A stretch of DNA of 64,000 nucleotides from Actinospica robiniae DSM 44927. GTDB lineage: Bacteria; Actinomycetota; Actinomycetes; Streptomycetales; Catenulisporaceae. The notes under the pieces are model-generated. The model was not told where the DNA came from. It did not search any database and saw nothing but the letters and a program-made list of their open reading frames with translations. The translations under genes and the position numbers were made by a program. The stretch spans positions 1,857,372-1,921,371 of the forward strand of contig NZ_KI632511.1 in the NCBI RefSeq assembly GCF_000504285.1, read 5' to 3'. This document shows positions 16,565 to 25,183 of the stretch, one piece after another (the stretch's first letter is position 1; every line of letters begins with the position of its first letter).

Positions 16565-17998
16565 TCAGCTGCGGGTGTACTTCTGGATGGACGAGTCGGC
16601 AGCGGTCTTGTCCGCGGCGGCCTGCGCCTGCGTGATGAAGTCGGCCGGCTTGATCCGACCGGCCATCAGGTCGCCCATCGCGTTCTCCAGGTCCGTCTCC
16701 AGCTGCGGGTACCAGTTGGCATAGTTCCAGGTGATGACGTTGTCCCCGGCCGCCGCGATCAGGTCGCTGGAGGACTTGGTGCCCGGCGTCATCGCGGCCG
16801 CGACTTCCGGGGTGATGGCGCCGCGCACGACCGGCAGTGACTTGGCGTCGAGTGCGAAGGCCGCGCCGCCGGCCTTCGAGCACATGATCCGCATCAGCTC
16901 GAGCCCGCCGGCCGGGTTCGCGGCCTTCGCCGGGACGATGAACGCCTCAGCCGCGACGGCCCGCACGGACGTGGCGGGCATGACGTCGCCGGCGACCTTC
17001 GGCATCGGCATGACGGCCATGTCGAACCCGGCCGGGGTGATCCCGTCCATCTCCTGCTCCAGCCACGATCCGCAGGGGACGAAAGCCGCCTTGCCCTCGG
17101 TCCAGGCGGTCTCCGCCTGGATGTTGGTCAGACCCTCGGTGCCCGGGAGCATGTAGCCGTCAGACACGAGCGAGTAGATCGCCTCGACCGACCGGACGAC
17201 GGCCTCCTCGTGCCAGGCGTTCGGCTTGAGGTTGTCGATCTTCTTCATGATGTCCTGGCCGCCGGCCTTGGCGACCATGTCCATGAGCGGCACCATCATG
17301 TAGAACGGGTACTTGCCCTGGTGGGCCCACGGGGATATACCGGCGGCCTTGATGCTCTGGCACAGGGTCGTGAACTCGTCCCAGGTCTGCGGGACCGTCC
17401 AGCCGTGCTTCGCGAACAGCGTCTTGGAGTACCAGACGCCGTACACGGTGAGCGCGTAGTTGAGCGAGTACATGCTCGTACCGATGAGGCCGGCCTCGAC
17501 GGTGCCGGGGACCAGCGTGTCGCGCACCGTCTTCGACGGGTCGTCGATCGAGGGCGCGTCGAGCAGGGCGTCGAGGTTGGTCAGCTGCCCGTTGGTGTGC
17601 AGCACGTTCAATTGAAGCTTCTGCGCGCCGTCGTCGAAGATGAAGTCGGGCGGCGAACCGGCGTTGAAGCGGGGCTGGAGGTCACCGGTGACGTTCTGGC
17701 CGCCGCCGGCGGAGATCTTGGCGGACGGGAACTTCTTCTGGTACATCGCCTGGAAGGCCTTGGCGAAACCGCTGCCGAGGCCGCCTTCGAAGAAGTAGAC
17801 GTCCAGCGGCGCCGTCGACTCGACCCCGAACGGGTTGCCGGCGCTCTTCGCACCGGTGGGGGCCGCGCCGGCGCCGGTGCCTCCGGCGCAGGCGGAGAGC
17901 AGACCGGCGGTCGGAACCGTCATCGCGGCGATGGTCGCGGAACGAACCAGGACTTGCCTGCGGGTGCCGGCGGTGGAGGTGCCATGAGCGAAGGACAT
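16565..17998 (-). CDS. ngcE: NgcE-like N-acetylglucosamine/chitobiose-binding lipoprotein
   Basis: A 477-residue solute-binding lipoprotein. The N-terminus has a twin-arginine-like RRQVLVRS and a lipobox LSAC, so it is probably Tat-exported and lipid-anchored. The mature part begins NPFGVESTAPLDVYFFEGG and carries LQPRFNAGSPPD, DAPSIDDPSKTVRDTL and YGVWYSKTLFAKHGW, all characteristic of the NgcE (TIGR03851-like) family for GlcNAc and diacetylchitobiose. The start MSFAHGTS has AAGGAG about 7 bases upstream; the longer open frame upstream has no signal. It heads the transporter part of the operon, 109 bases after the Gfo/Idh gene. The exact ligand is inferred from family. Confidence 0.85.
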   Translation of the reverse strand: MSFAHGTSTAGTRRQVLVRSATIAAMTVPTAGLLSACAGGTGAGAAPTGAKSAGNPFGVESTAPLDVYFFEGGLGSGFAKAFQAMYQKKFPSAKISAGGGQNVTGDLQPRFNAGSPPDFIFDDGAQKLQLNVLHTNGQLTNLDALLDAPSIDDPSKTVRDTLVPGTVEAGLIGTSMYSLNYALTVYGVWYSKTLFAKHGWTVPQTWDEFTTLCQSIKAAGISPWAHQGKYPFYMMVPLMDMVAKAGGQDIMKKIDNLKPNAWHEEAVVRSVEAIYSLVSDGYMLPGTEGLTNIQAETAWTEGKAAFVPCGSWLEQEMDGITPAGFDMAVMPMPKVAGDVMPATSVRAVAAEAFIVPAKAANPAGGLELMRIMCSKAGGAAFALDAKSLPVVRGAITPEVAAAMTPGTKSSSDLIAAAGDNVITWNYANWYPQLETDLENAMGDLMAGRIKPADFITQAQAAADKTAADSSIQKYTRS

Positions 17999-18107
17999 CG
18001 TCGTTCTCCTTGAATCGGTGGCGGGAAAGGGGCGCCGGAGATCGGCGCCGGAAGCAGAAGGTCGGTGCGCGCGGCCGGTCGGGCGGCGGTGCGGCGGAAG
18101 GCGCCGC

Positions 18108-19385
18108 TCAGGCGTCCAGAGCGTCCAGACGAACCACGGTTCCGGTGCGCCGGGCGCTTTCGGCGGCCCAGACCACGCGGTGACCGGCCAGGCTGGTGCG
18201 GGCATCGGAGATCAGGGTGCTCGGGTCCCCGCTCGCGACGGCGGTCAGAAACGCATCGATCAGGGCGTCGTCGCCGCCGCCGTGCCCGTCCGCGGCGGAC
18301 GCGCCCGGGTGGCTGTCGGAAGTCCGGTACTCCTCGGTCTCATCGGTCACGAAGTCGTGCAGGCGCACGATCTCGCCGTCGCCCTCCACCGTGCCGCGGG
18401 TGCCGAAGATCCTCGTCTTGCGGTGGACGAGCTCGGTGAACGCGGTCATCGTGAACGAGGCGGTCGTGCCGCTCGGGAACTCCAGGCTCACGACCTGGTG
18501 GTCGACGACGTCGTTGTCGCAGGCGTAGACGCAGCGGCCGTACGGGCTGTGCTCCAGCGCCGCCAGCACCCCCGCCTCGGACATGTCCTCGGTCACCATC
18601 GAGAGCGGCCAGTACTCCCGCAGCGGATCGCCGACGCAGCCCAGGTAGATCCGCTTCGCGGAGTACGCACACGAGGATTCGACAGGGCAGCTCACGCACC
18701 GGTCCGTGGCTCCCTCGGGCTTGTGCTCTGGGGTGAAGTGGCTCAACGAGCCGAAGGAGGAGACCCTGCCGGGTGACTCGCCCACAATGTACATCAACCA
18801 GTCGATGTCATGACAGGACTTGGTCAGCAGCATCGGCCCCGACTCGTCCTCGCGCCGCCAGTTGCCGCGCACGTACGAGTGCGCCTGATGCCACCAGCCG
18901 ACCGGCTCCAGGTGTTCGACGCTGACGATCGTCCCGATGCGGCCGGAGTCGAGCACCCGCTTGAGCAGTCGTGTGTACGGCGTGTAGCGCAGGACGTGGC
19001 CGACGGCGAAGACCACCCCGGCTTCCTCCACCGCGTCGATGATCCGTGCGCAGTCCTGCTCGCTCAGCGCCATCGGCTTCTCCAGCAGCATCGGATAGCC
19101 GCGACGCGCCGCCAGGACGGCGTGCTCGGCGTGGCAGGCGTCGGGCGACGAGATGACCACGGCGTCCGCCGCGCGGTCGACGGCCAGCAGGTCGTATACG
19201 TTCTCGAACACCAGTTCAGGGGCGATCTCGAACTCGGCCGCGAACCGCTCCCGGGCCTCCGGGCGCGGCTCGGCGACCGCGGCGATGCGCGCGCCCTGCG
19301 CCCGAGCCCGGCGCGCGTAGCCGAGCCCGCGCACTCCGGCACCGATTACCGCCAGACTGGTGCCGTGATGATTTGCGGAACCCAT
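18108..19385 (-). CDS. Gfo/Idh/MocA family oxidoreductase
   Basis: A 425-residue NAD(P)-dependent oxidoreductase. The Rossmann motif GAGVRG is at residues 15-20 and the family EKP motif at 102-104. The substrate domain has LLTKSCHDIDWL, and an unusual cysteine-rich insert (CVSCPVESSC followed by a Cys near the end of the segment) of the kind seen in one actinobacterial subgroup. It probably oxidises or epimerises a sugar taken up by the following transporter. It is the first gene of the Gfo/Idh-ngcEFG operon; its promoter shares the ROK operator region. Confidence 0.88.
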   Translation of the reverse strand: MGSANHHGTSLAVIGAGVRGLGYARRARAQGARIAAVAEPRPEARERFAAEFEIAPELVFENVYDLLAVDRAADAVVISSPDACHAEHAVLAARRGYPMLLEKPMALSEQDCARIIDAVEEAGVVFAVGHVLRYTPYTRLLKRVLDSGRIGTIVSVEHLEPVGWWHQAHSYVRGNWRREDESGPMLLTKSCHDIDWLMYIVGESPGRVSSFGSLSHFTPEHKPEGATDRCVSCPVESSCAYSAKRIYLGCVGDPLREYWPLSMVTEDMSEAGVLAALEHSPYGRCVYACDNDVVDHQVVSLEFPSGTTASFTMTAFTELVHRKTRIFGTRGTVEGDGEIVRLHDFVTDETEEYRTSDSHPGASAADGHGGGDDALIDAFLTAVASGDPSTLISDARTSLAGHRVVWAAESARRTGTVVRLDALDA

Positions 19386-19400
19386 GGTTGAGCCCTCCCT

Positions 19401-19440
19401 GACCTGGTGCTAATTTATTACCTGAGATATGCAACTGGGG
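19401..19440 (-). promoter_or_regulatory. Operator-promoter module in front of the Gfo/Idh-ngcEFG operon
   Basis: Between the divergent Gfo/Idh and ROK genes. The 20-base site at 19421-19440 (CCTGAGATATGCAACTGGGG on the plus strand) matches, at 17 of 20 positions, the reverse complement of the palindrome at 20830-20849. Read toward the operon it is followed by an AT-rich -10-like TAATAAAT, and the similarity to the second site continues through that element to a shared GGTC. Its position suits repression of the operon and perhaps autoregulation of the ROK gene. Confidence 0.65.
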
Positions 19441-19488
19441 GAATTAAATGGATCGGCCGTCCCCGCCGTCAAGAGGAGCGCCCACGCC

Positions 19489-20679
19489 GTGACCGAATCG
19501 TTTCCAAGCTCCGCCCGTGATCAGACGCTGCTGCGCCGTGTCAATGAACTGTCGATCCTGGCCGTATTGCGAGGCCAGGCAGCGCGGCCGCTGCGCGAGA
19601 TCTCCGACACCACGGGGTTGTCCTGGCGCACGACGCAGGTGGTCGCCGAGATCCTGGACGAGCACGGTTGGCTCGTAGAGACGGAGGCCGACGACGGCTC
19701 CGGCGGCAGGCGTGCGGTGGGCCGTCCGGCCCGCAGGTACCGTTTCCGCGCCGAGGCCGGGCACGTGGTCGGCCTCGACGTGGGCACACACCAGGTCCAG
19801 GTGTTCGTCGCCGACCTGGCCGCCACCATCGTGGGCCGCCACCGCCTCGAGGTCTCGCCGACCGATGACGCCCCCACCCGGCTCGCCGCCGTGGAGCGGA
19901 CGCTGCTGGGCGCCCTCGCCGATGCGGGCCTGGAGCCGCAGGCCGTATGGGCGGCGGCCATGGGGGCCAGCGGTGTCGTCGGCCCGGACGGAACGGTCAC
20001 CGCCTCGGCTCTGCTGCCGGGCTGGCGCGGCCTGAATCCGGCGAAGGCGCTCGACTCCGTGCTGCCGTGCACCGTGGAGGTGGCGAACGACGCGAATCTC
20101 GCGGCGCTGGCCGAACGGTGGCGTGGCCACCGGGCCGAGACGATGATCTACGTCCTGGCCGGAGCTCGCCTGGGCACCGGATTGGTCATCGGCGGCCAGT
20201 TGCACCGCGGCGCGGCCGGCGCGGCCGGCGAGATCGGAGCCCTGCGCGAGATCGGCTGGCACGACGCGGCCGAGCGCCTGGCCGCGACCGCGCTCGGCCT
20301 CGACTCGCCCACCGGCCGCGGCAACGCGGCGACGCGGGTATTCCAGGCCGCCCGGGACGAAGACCCCGCCGCGCTCGCCGCGGTGGACCGGTTCGCCGCC
20401 GACATCGCGCGCGGCGTGACCGCCATGGTGCTCACCATCGACCCTGAGCTGGTGGTCCTGGGCGGCGGCTTCGCGCATGCCGCCGACCTGCTGGTACCCC
20501 GGCTCGCTGTGGAACTGGCCGCGACCTGCCTGCATACGCCGCGGGTGGAGGGCTCCGTGCTGGGCGACGACGCGGTCGCCCTCGGCGCGCTACGCCTCGC
20601 CCTGGACACCGTCGACCAGCGGATGACCTCGCTGGACAGCAACACGCCGCTGACCCACGGAGCGATCCGCGGGTGGTGA
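19489..20679 (+). CDS. ROK-family transcriptional regulator
   Basis: A 396-residue one-component regulator. The N-terminal winged helix (LREISDTTGLSWRTTQVVAEIL) is followed by a ROK sugar-kinase-like domain with VGLDVGTHQVQVFV, GAAGEIGAL and LGGGFAHA. The zinc motif CxCGxxGC of classical ROK proteins is absent. I chose GTG at 19489 because AGAGGAG lies about 10 bases upstream; an in-frame ATG at 19429 lies inside the operator and lacks a ribosome site. It is divergent from the NgcE-type transporter operon, which it most likely controls in response to an amino sugar or oligosaccharide. A strong terminator follows. Confidence 0.85.
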   Translation: MTESFPSSARDQTLLRRVNELSILAVLRGQAARPLREISDTTGLSWRTTQVVAEILDEHGWLVETEADDGSGGRRAVGRPARRYRFRAEAGHVVGLDVGTHQVQVFVADLAATIVGRHRLEVSPTDDAPTRLAAVERTLLGALADAGLEPQAVWAAAMGASGVVGPDGTVTASALLPGWRGLNPAKALDSVLPCTVEVANDANLAALAERWRGHRAETMIYVLAGARLGTGLVIGGQLHRGAAGAAGEIGALREIGWHDAAERLAATALGLDSPTGRGNAATRVFQAARDEDPAALAAVDRFAADIARGVTAMVLTIDPELVVLGGGFAHAADLLVPRLAVELAATCLHTPRVEGSVLGDDAVALGALRLALDTVDQRMTSLDSNTPLTHGAIRGW

Positions 20680-20695
20680 CGGCGTAGTCCGCCAC

Positions 20696-20739
20696 CGGGC
20701 GGGCTCGGCGACCGAAGGGTCGCCGAGCCCGCCCGTTTT
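20696..20739 (+). terminator. Intrinsic terminator after the ROK gene
   Basis: A perfect 18-bp stem (20696-20713 with 20718-20735) with a GAAG loop is followed by TTTT. It separates the ROK gene from the promoter of the secreted protein. Confidence 0.9.
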
Positions 20740-20828
20740 CGTGCGCCGGCCACGAGGCCGCCTCCGGACACGGTTCGATAACGGCGGCGGGGGCCGTCTT
20801 GACGACGCAGAGTCCCGCCCATTTACTT

Positions 20829-20870
20829 CCCTCAGTTACATATCTGAGGTACAAAATTTAATCCCTGGTC
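20829..20870 (+). promoter_or_regulatory. Second operator-promoter module, upstream of the secreted CBM32 protein
   Basis: Holds a 20-bp palindrome at 20830-20849: CCTCAG, eight bases, CTGAGG. It is followed by a -10-like TACAAAAT. It matches the site upstream of the Gfo/Idh gene at 17 of 20 operator bases and in the adjoining -10 region, in the same orientation toward its target gene. This links the secreted protein, about 97 bases downstream, to the same regulator. Confidence 0.7.
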
Positions 20871-20966
20871 CGAGCCCGGCAACCTCCGCTGCGCGGCGCA
20901 CCTCGTCGCGAGCCGCGGCCTCAGGGCTCGCATCCCACGACCTATCCCTCGCTAGGAGTCCTTGCA

Positions 20967-23609
20967 GTGCCCCGTTCGCGCAACACACTTCTGGTGGCGC
21001 TCGCCGCTCTCGCGGCGGGCGTGCTCGTGCCCGGTACCGCGTCGGCGACGGTTCCGCTGCCGGCCGGCACCGCCTACACGCTCTCCGTGGGCCCCGCGGG
21101 CCCGAACAACTTCGCCTCCGACTCGCCGTCCAGCCCCTTCCTCGACAAGGACGGGACGTTCTACACGCAGCAGTCGGTCTCGGACTACAGCTCCACCGCC
21201 ACACGCACCTGGGCCTTCGACACGGGCACGAACTTCGACGACGCCTCCGACGACGCCACCCTCAACAGCGACAACGGCGACACCACCGCGCTGTGCAACA
21301 ACAGCCCCACCGGACTGGAGGCGACCGGCACGCCGTCCGCATCCGCCTACGCCGAGCCGAACTACTGCGACCTGATCGGCACTTGGGTCGACCCCGACAC
21401 CGGCAACTGGTACGGGCTCGTGCACAACGAGTTCACCCCGGAGCCGTTCGGCGACGGCATGCACTACGACTCGATCGACTACGCCGAGTCGACCGACGAG
21501 GGCGCGAGCTGGACCATCGTCGGGCACGCGCTCACCTCCCCGTACAGCACGACCCGGGGCGACACGACGGCGTTCCCGAACCAGACCTACTACTACGGCG
21601 ACGGCGACCAGCGCCTGTACGTCGACACCGCATCAGGGTATTTCTACGTCTACTACGGCTCCAGCGTGATCGACAAGCCGGGCTGCGCCGGCGCGATCCA
21701 GCGGCTCGAGCACGTCGCCCGTGCCCCGATCTCGGGCAAGATGGCGACCGGCACCTGGCAGAAGTGGTACGACGGCTCGTGGTCGCAGCCGGGAGTCGGC
21801 GGCCAGGAGAGCACCATCGTGCCGGTCAGCTCCGCCAACTCGAACGGCTACGACCCCGTCTCCAGCGAGTACAACCCGGACAACGCCGGCTGCGTCAGCG
21901 CCCAACTGGCCGCCGGCACCATCCCCGCCCAGTCGCCGCTGCTCTACATGAGCGTCGCCTACGACGCCTACCTCGGGCTGTACATCGCCGGGGCCAACCC
22001 CGAGAACACCAACAGCGTCGCCGCGCACCCGGAGCAGTTCTTCGTCACCGACAACCTCGCCACCGAGAAGTGGACCGAGGTCGCCGACACCGGCTCCACC
22101 CTCTACCAGGACTACTGGTACCACTGGTTCGTCGACACCGGGAGCCTGACCACTGGCACGATCGTCGGCAAGACCTTCCGCAGCTACTGCGATTACGGCT
22201 GCAGCGCGGATAGTAGCGCGGGTGATTCCGCGACCGGTCCCTCGGAGTACCGCGACATGACGCTCGACTCCACCACGCCCGCGGCCGCACCGGTCGACCT
22301 GCACGACGCCTATCGGATCACCAGCGCCGCCGGAGACACCCTCACCCAGGTGTCCGGAACCTCGCGGACCACCTCGCAGACCGGGCACTCCGGCTCGTCG
22401 CTCACGGACTGGGTTTTCACCTCGCTGGGTGACGGCTCCTACCAGATCACCAACGCCCGCACCGGGGACGCTCTCGGCGTCGCCTCCACCAGCACGGCCA
22501 CCCGCGCCTGGGGCACCGCGACCACCGCGACCCTGCCGGACGCCGCCGACGTCGGCCAGCAGTGGTTCTTCGTCCGGACCACCGACTCCAACGGCAGGCC
22601 GCTCGGCTCCTACCGGCTCGTCAACCGCTACAGCGGGCTGGTTCTGGGCCTGTCGGACGACAACTCCAAGCCCCTGGCCGAGACCACGCCCACGCGCAGC
22701 TGGACCGACACCATCGCCCACTCCGTCGGCAAGGCGCGCTCAGCAGCCGAGCAGGAACTGGCCTTCACCGCCGTCGGCCCCGCACCGATCCCGGACGTGG
22801 CACTCGGCAAGCCCGCCACCGCGCAGAGCTCGCAGGGCACGAACACCCCGAACCTGGCCGTGGACGACGCGAGCGGCAAAAGCTACTGGGGCGCTGCCTC
22901 GACCTCGCAGTGGTGGCAGGTCGACCTGCTCGGTGACTACAAGCTCAACGACGTCGCCATCACCGACTACGTCGACGGCAACCGCTACGACCACTACACC
23001 ATCCAGGCCAGCACCGACGGCGTCACCTGGACGACCATCGCCACGAAGAGCAACAAGAAGGCTGCCACGAGAGCAGGCGACAGCTACCCAGTCAGGGTCA
23101 CAGCACGCTACCTGCGCGTCAACATGACCTCGGGCTCCGCCAACACCGGCGTCCGCATCACCGACTTCAAGGCCTTCGGCACACCGGTGGCGGCCGCGGA
23201 CACGGACGTCGCGTTCAACAAGACCGCGACCGCCGAGAGCTCGCAGGCCGGGCACGCCCCGGGCATGGCTGTCGACGACGATCCGAGCAGCGAAAGCTAC
23301 TGGAGCGCGGACCCCGCGCCGCAGTGGTGGCAAGTCGACCTGGGAAGCAACTACAACCTCGACGACGTCACCATCACCAACTACGTCGACGGCACCCGCT
23401 ACTACGACTACAACATCCAAGCCAGCACCGACGGCGTCACCTGGACGACCATCGCCACCAAGAACAACGACACGGTCGCGACCAGCTCCGGCGACAGCTA
23501 CGCGGTGAGCGTCGCAGCACGCTATCTGCGCGTCAACATGGCCTCGGACTCCGCCAACACCGGCGTCCACATCGCCAACTTCGTGGCTATGGGTACACCC
23601 GCGTCATAA
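20967..23609 (+). CDS. Large secreted carbohydrate-active protein: Asp-box domain, ricin-type and two CBM32 domains
   Basis: An 880-residue exported protein. A Sec signal peptide ends near ASA at residue 27. Residues about 30-440 look like a beta-propeller with an Asp-box (STDEGASWTI) as in sialidase-like folds, but I cannot assign a glycoside hydrolase family. Residues about 455-610 resemble a ricin-type trefoil (YRITSAAGDTL, SYQITNARTGDAL, SYRLVNRYSGLVLGL). Residues about 615-750 and 755-880 are two similar F5/8-type (CBM32) domains, each with QWWQVDL and RYLRVNM. GTG start with AGGAG upstream. It lies next to the ROK regulator and shares its operator, suggesting it releases the sugar imported by NgcEFG. 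Confidence 0.78.
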   Translation: MPRSRNTLLVALAALAAGVLVPGTASATVPLPAGTAYTLSVGPAGPNNFASDSPSSPFLDKDGTFYTQQSVSDYSSTATRTWAFDTGTNFDDASDDATLNSDNGDTTALCNNSPTGLEATGTPSASAYAEPNYCDLIGTWVDPDTGNWYGLVHNEFTPEPFGDGMHYDSIDYAESTDEGASWTIVGHALTSPYSTTRGDTTAFPNQTYYYGDGDQRLYVDTASGYFYVYYGSSVIDKPGCAGAIQRLEHVARAPISGKMATGTWQKWYDGSWSQPGVGGQESTIVPVSSANSNGYDPVSSEYNPDNAGCVSAQLAAGTIPAQSPLLYMSVAYDAYLGLYIAGANPENTNSVAAHPEQFFVTDNLATEKWTEVADTGSTLYQDYWYHWFVDTGSLTTGTIVGKTFRSYCDYGCSADSSAGDSATGPSEYRDMTLDSTTPAAAPVDLHDAYRITSAAGDTLTQVSGTSRTTSQTGHSGSSLTDWVFTSLGDGSYQITNARTGDALGVASTSTATRAWGTATTATLPDAADVGQQWFFVRTTDSNGRPLGSYRLVNRYSGLVLGLSDDNSKPLAETTPTRSWTDTIAHSVGKARSAAEQELAFTAVGPAPIPDVALGKPATAQSSQGTNTPNLAVDDASGKSYWGAASTSQWWQVDLLGDYKLNDVAITDYVDGNRYDHYTIQASTDGVTWTTIATKSNKKAATRAGDSYPVRVTARYLRVNMTSGSANTGVRITDFKAFGTPVAAADTDVAFNKTATAESSQAGHAPGMAVDDDPSSESYWSADPAPQWWQVDLGSNYNLDDVTITNYVDGTRYYDYNIQASTDGVTWTTIATKNNDTVATSSGDSYAVSVAARYLRVNMASDSANTGVHIANFVAMGTPAS

Positions 23610-23616
23610 ACCCCAA

Positions 23617-23659
23617 GCGGCTGTCCGGGCAGCGGTGACCCCGCCGCCCGGACAGCCGC
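23617..23659 (+). terminator. Hairpin terminator after the secreted CBM32 protein
   Basis: Perfect 14-bp arms GCGGCTGTCCGGGC (23617-23630) and its complement (23646-23659) with a 15-base loop, immediately after the stop. It lies between convergent genes, so it may work in both directions. Confidence 0.75.
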
Positions 23660-23703
23660 GTCGTTCAGCACCGATCGTTGTCCCCCGCCATCGCCTCTCC
23701 GTG

Positions 23704-25083
23704 TCAGCGCACGAAGCTGGCAAGCACCTCGTTGAACGCCTCAGTGGAGCTCGGGTGGGTGTAGATCGCGTCGCGTAGAGTGCTCGCTGTCGTGCCGGTG
23801 CGCATGGCCAGCGCCACTGTGTTGATCAGTTCCTGACCGTCGACGCTGAGCAGCGCGGCACCGAGGATCTCGTCGGTATCCGCATCCACGACGAACTTCA
23901 TCATCCCTCGCGTCTCGCCGACGATGCGGGCTCGGGGCATCGCCGCCATGGCCGCGATCGGCTTCGACGCGATGCGCACGGCCCTTCCGGCGGGGCGCGC
24001 CTGGTCTTCGGTCATGCCGACCCGGGCGAGCGGCGGGGTGGTGAACAGGGTGGTGGGCACGGCCACGCGGTCGGCCGTCGACCGCTTGCCCTCGCCGAGG
24101 AGCTGGTCGGCCACGATCCGGGAGTCGTCAAGGGAGATGTAAGTGAACTGCGGCCCGCCGTTCACATCGCCGAGGGCGAAGATGTGCGGCCGGCTGGTGC
24201 GCAGGTGCTCGTCGACGGCGATGGCACCGCGCTCGGTGGTGCGCACGCCGGCTGCCTCGAGTCGCAGGTCCCCGGTGCGTGGGGCGCGCCCGACGGCCGC
24301 GAGCACGACATCCGCGTGAACGAACTGCTCCCCCGCCTCGCCGGACGTGTAGTACACGAGCGCGTCGTCAGCGGTGTCTTCGACCCTGGTGACGCGGGCG
24401 CCGGTGACCAGCTTGATGCCGTCGTCCGTGAGGATCTGCTCGACGGCACGCGCGACGTCCTCGTCCTCGGACCGCAGGATCCGCTCGGCGCCCTCAAGAA
24501 CGGTGACCTCCGTCCCGTACCGGCTGAGCATCGCGGCGAACTCGATGCCCTGGTATCCCCCGCCGATCACGACCAGGCGACGGGGCAGATCGGGCCGGCT
24601 GAGCAGGTCGGTCGTCGTCGCCAGCCGCGCGCTGCCGCGCAGACCGGGGATGTCCGGGACGTTCTGCGAGGCACCGGTGTTGATGACGATCGTGTCCGCG
24701 GTGATCTCCAGCCGGTCCTGCCCGGCGGTGACCTCGACGCGCTTGTCGTCGAGGAAGGCCGCGGTGCCGGTGATCACGATGACCGACTCGATGGAGTCGA
24801 GCATCTCGAAGTTCTTGCCACGCATCCCCGAGGTCAGCGCCGCGGTCGAGGCGATCGCCGCGGTGTACCAGGCTTCGGGGTCGGCGTCGTCCGGTCGCGT
24901 CGTGGCGTGGTGGATGAGGGACTTGCTCGGTACGCAGCCGATGTTGATGCAGGTGCCGCCGTACATCTGGTCGGACTGCTCCACCATGGCGACGCGCTGA
25001 CCGCGCCGCCCCAGGGCCGCCGCCAGCGACTTGCCGCCCTTGCCGAACCCGATGACCAGCAGATCGACGTGCATGTTGTCCAT
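23704..25083 (-). CDS. rclA: RclA-like flavin disulfide oxidoreductase
   Basis: A 459-residue FAD/NAD(P) disulfide reductase of the mercuric-reductase/RclA group. The flavin site GFGKGGKSLA is at the start, the redox pair is GGTCINIGCVPSK (Cys45, Cys50), the second nucleotide site is VVIGGGYQGIEFA, and the catalytic HP...E pair is HPSSTEAFNE at the C-terminus. Segments such as GGPQFTYISLDDSRIV and LLGEGKRST closely follow E. coli RclA, a copper/hypothiocyanite-type reductase of the reactive-chlorine response, more than mycothione reductase. It diverges from an AraC regulator, just as rclA and rclR do. The symbol is by homology recalled, not searched. Confidence 0.8.
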   Translation of the reverse strand: MDNMHVDLLVIGFGKGGKSLAAALGRRGQRVAMVEQSDQMYGGTCINIGCVPSKSLIHHATTRPDDADPEAWYTAAIASTAALTSGMRGKNFEMLDSIESVIVITGTAAFLDDKRVEVTAGQDRLEITADTIVINTGASQNVPDIPGLRGSARLATTTDLLSRPDLPRRLVVIGGGYQGIEFAAMLSRYGTEVTVLEGAERILRSEDEDVARAVEQILTDDGIKLVTGARVTRVEDTADDALVYYTSGEAGEQFVHADVVLAAVGRAPRTGDLRLEAAGVRTTERGAIAVDEHLRTSRPHIFALGDVNGGPQFTYISLDDSRIVADQLLGEGKRSTADRVAVPTTLFTTPPLARVGMTEDQARPAGRAVRIASKPIAAMAAMPRARIVGETRGMMKFVVDADTDEILGAALLSVDGQELINTVALAMRTGTTASTLRDAIYTHPSSTEAFNEVLASFVR

Positions 25084-25183
25084 GGATCAAGCTTGGCCCG
25101 CTTCGACCGAGACGACTAGACCCAATAGGATCAATAATCATCGAGATCGGCTCAATGCATCACGGACGGGTAACGGCGAAGCC
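25084..25183. promoter_or_regulatory. rclA/rclR-like divergent promoter region with 21-bp-spaced half-sites
   Basis: The 100-base gap contains GGATCAAT at 25128-25135 and GGCTCAAT at 25149-25156, direct repeats exactly 21 bases apart, the spacing expected for an AraC-family dimer or the two HTHs of one monomer pair. The match is short and could be chance. Confidence 0.4.
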
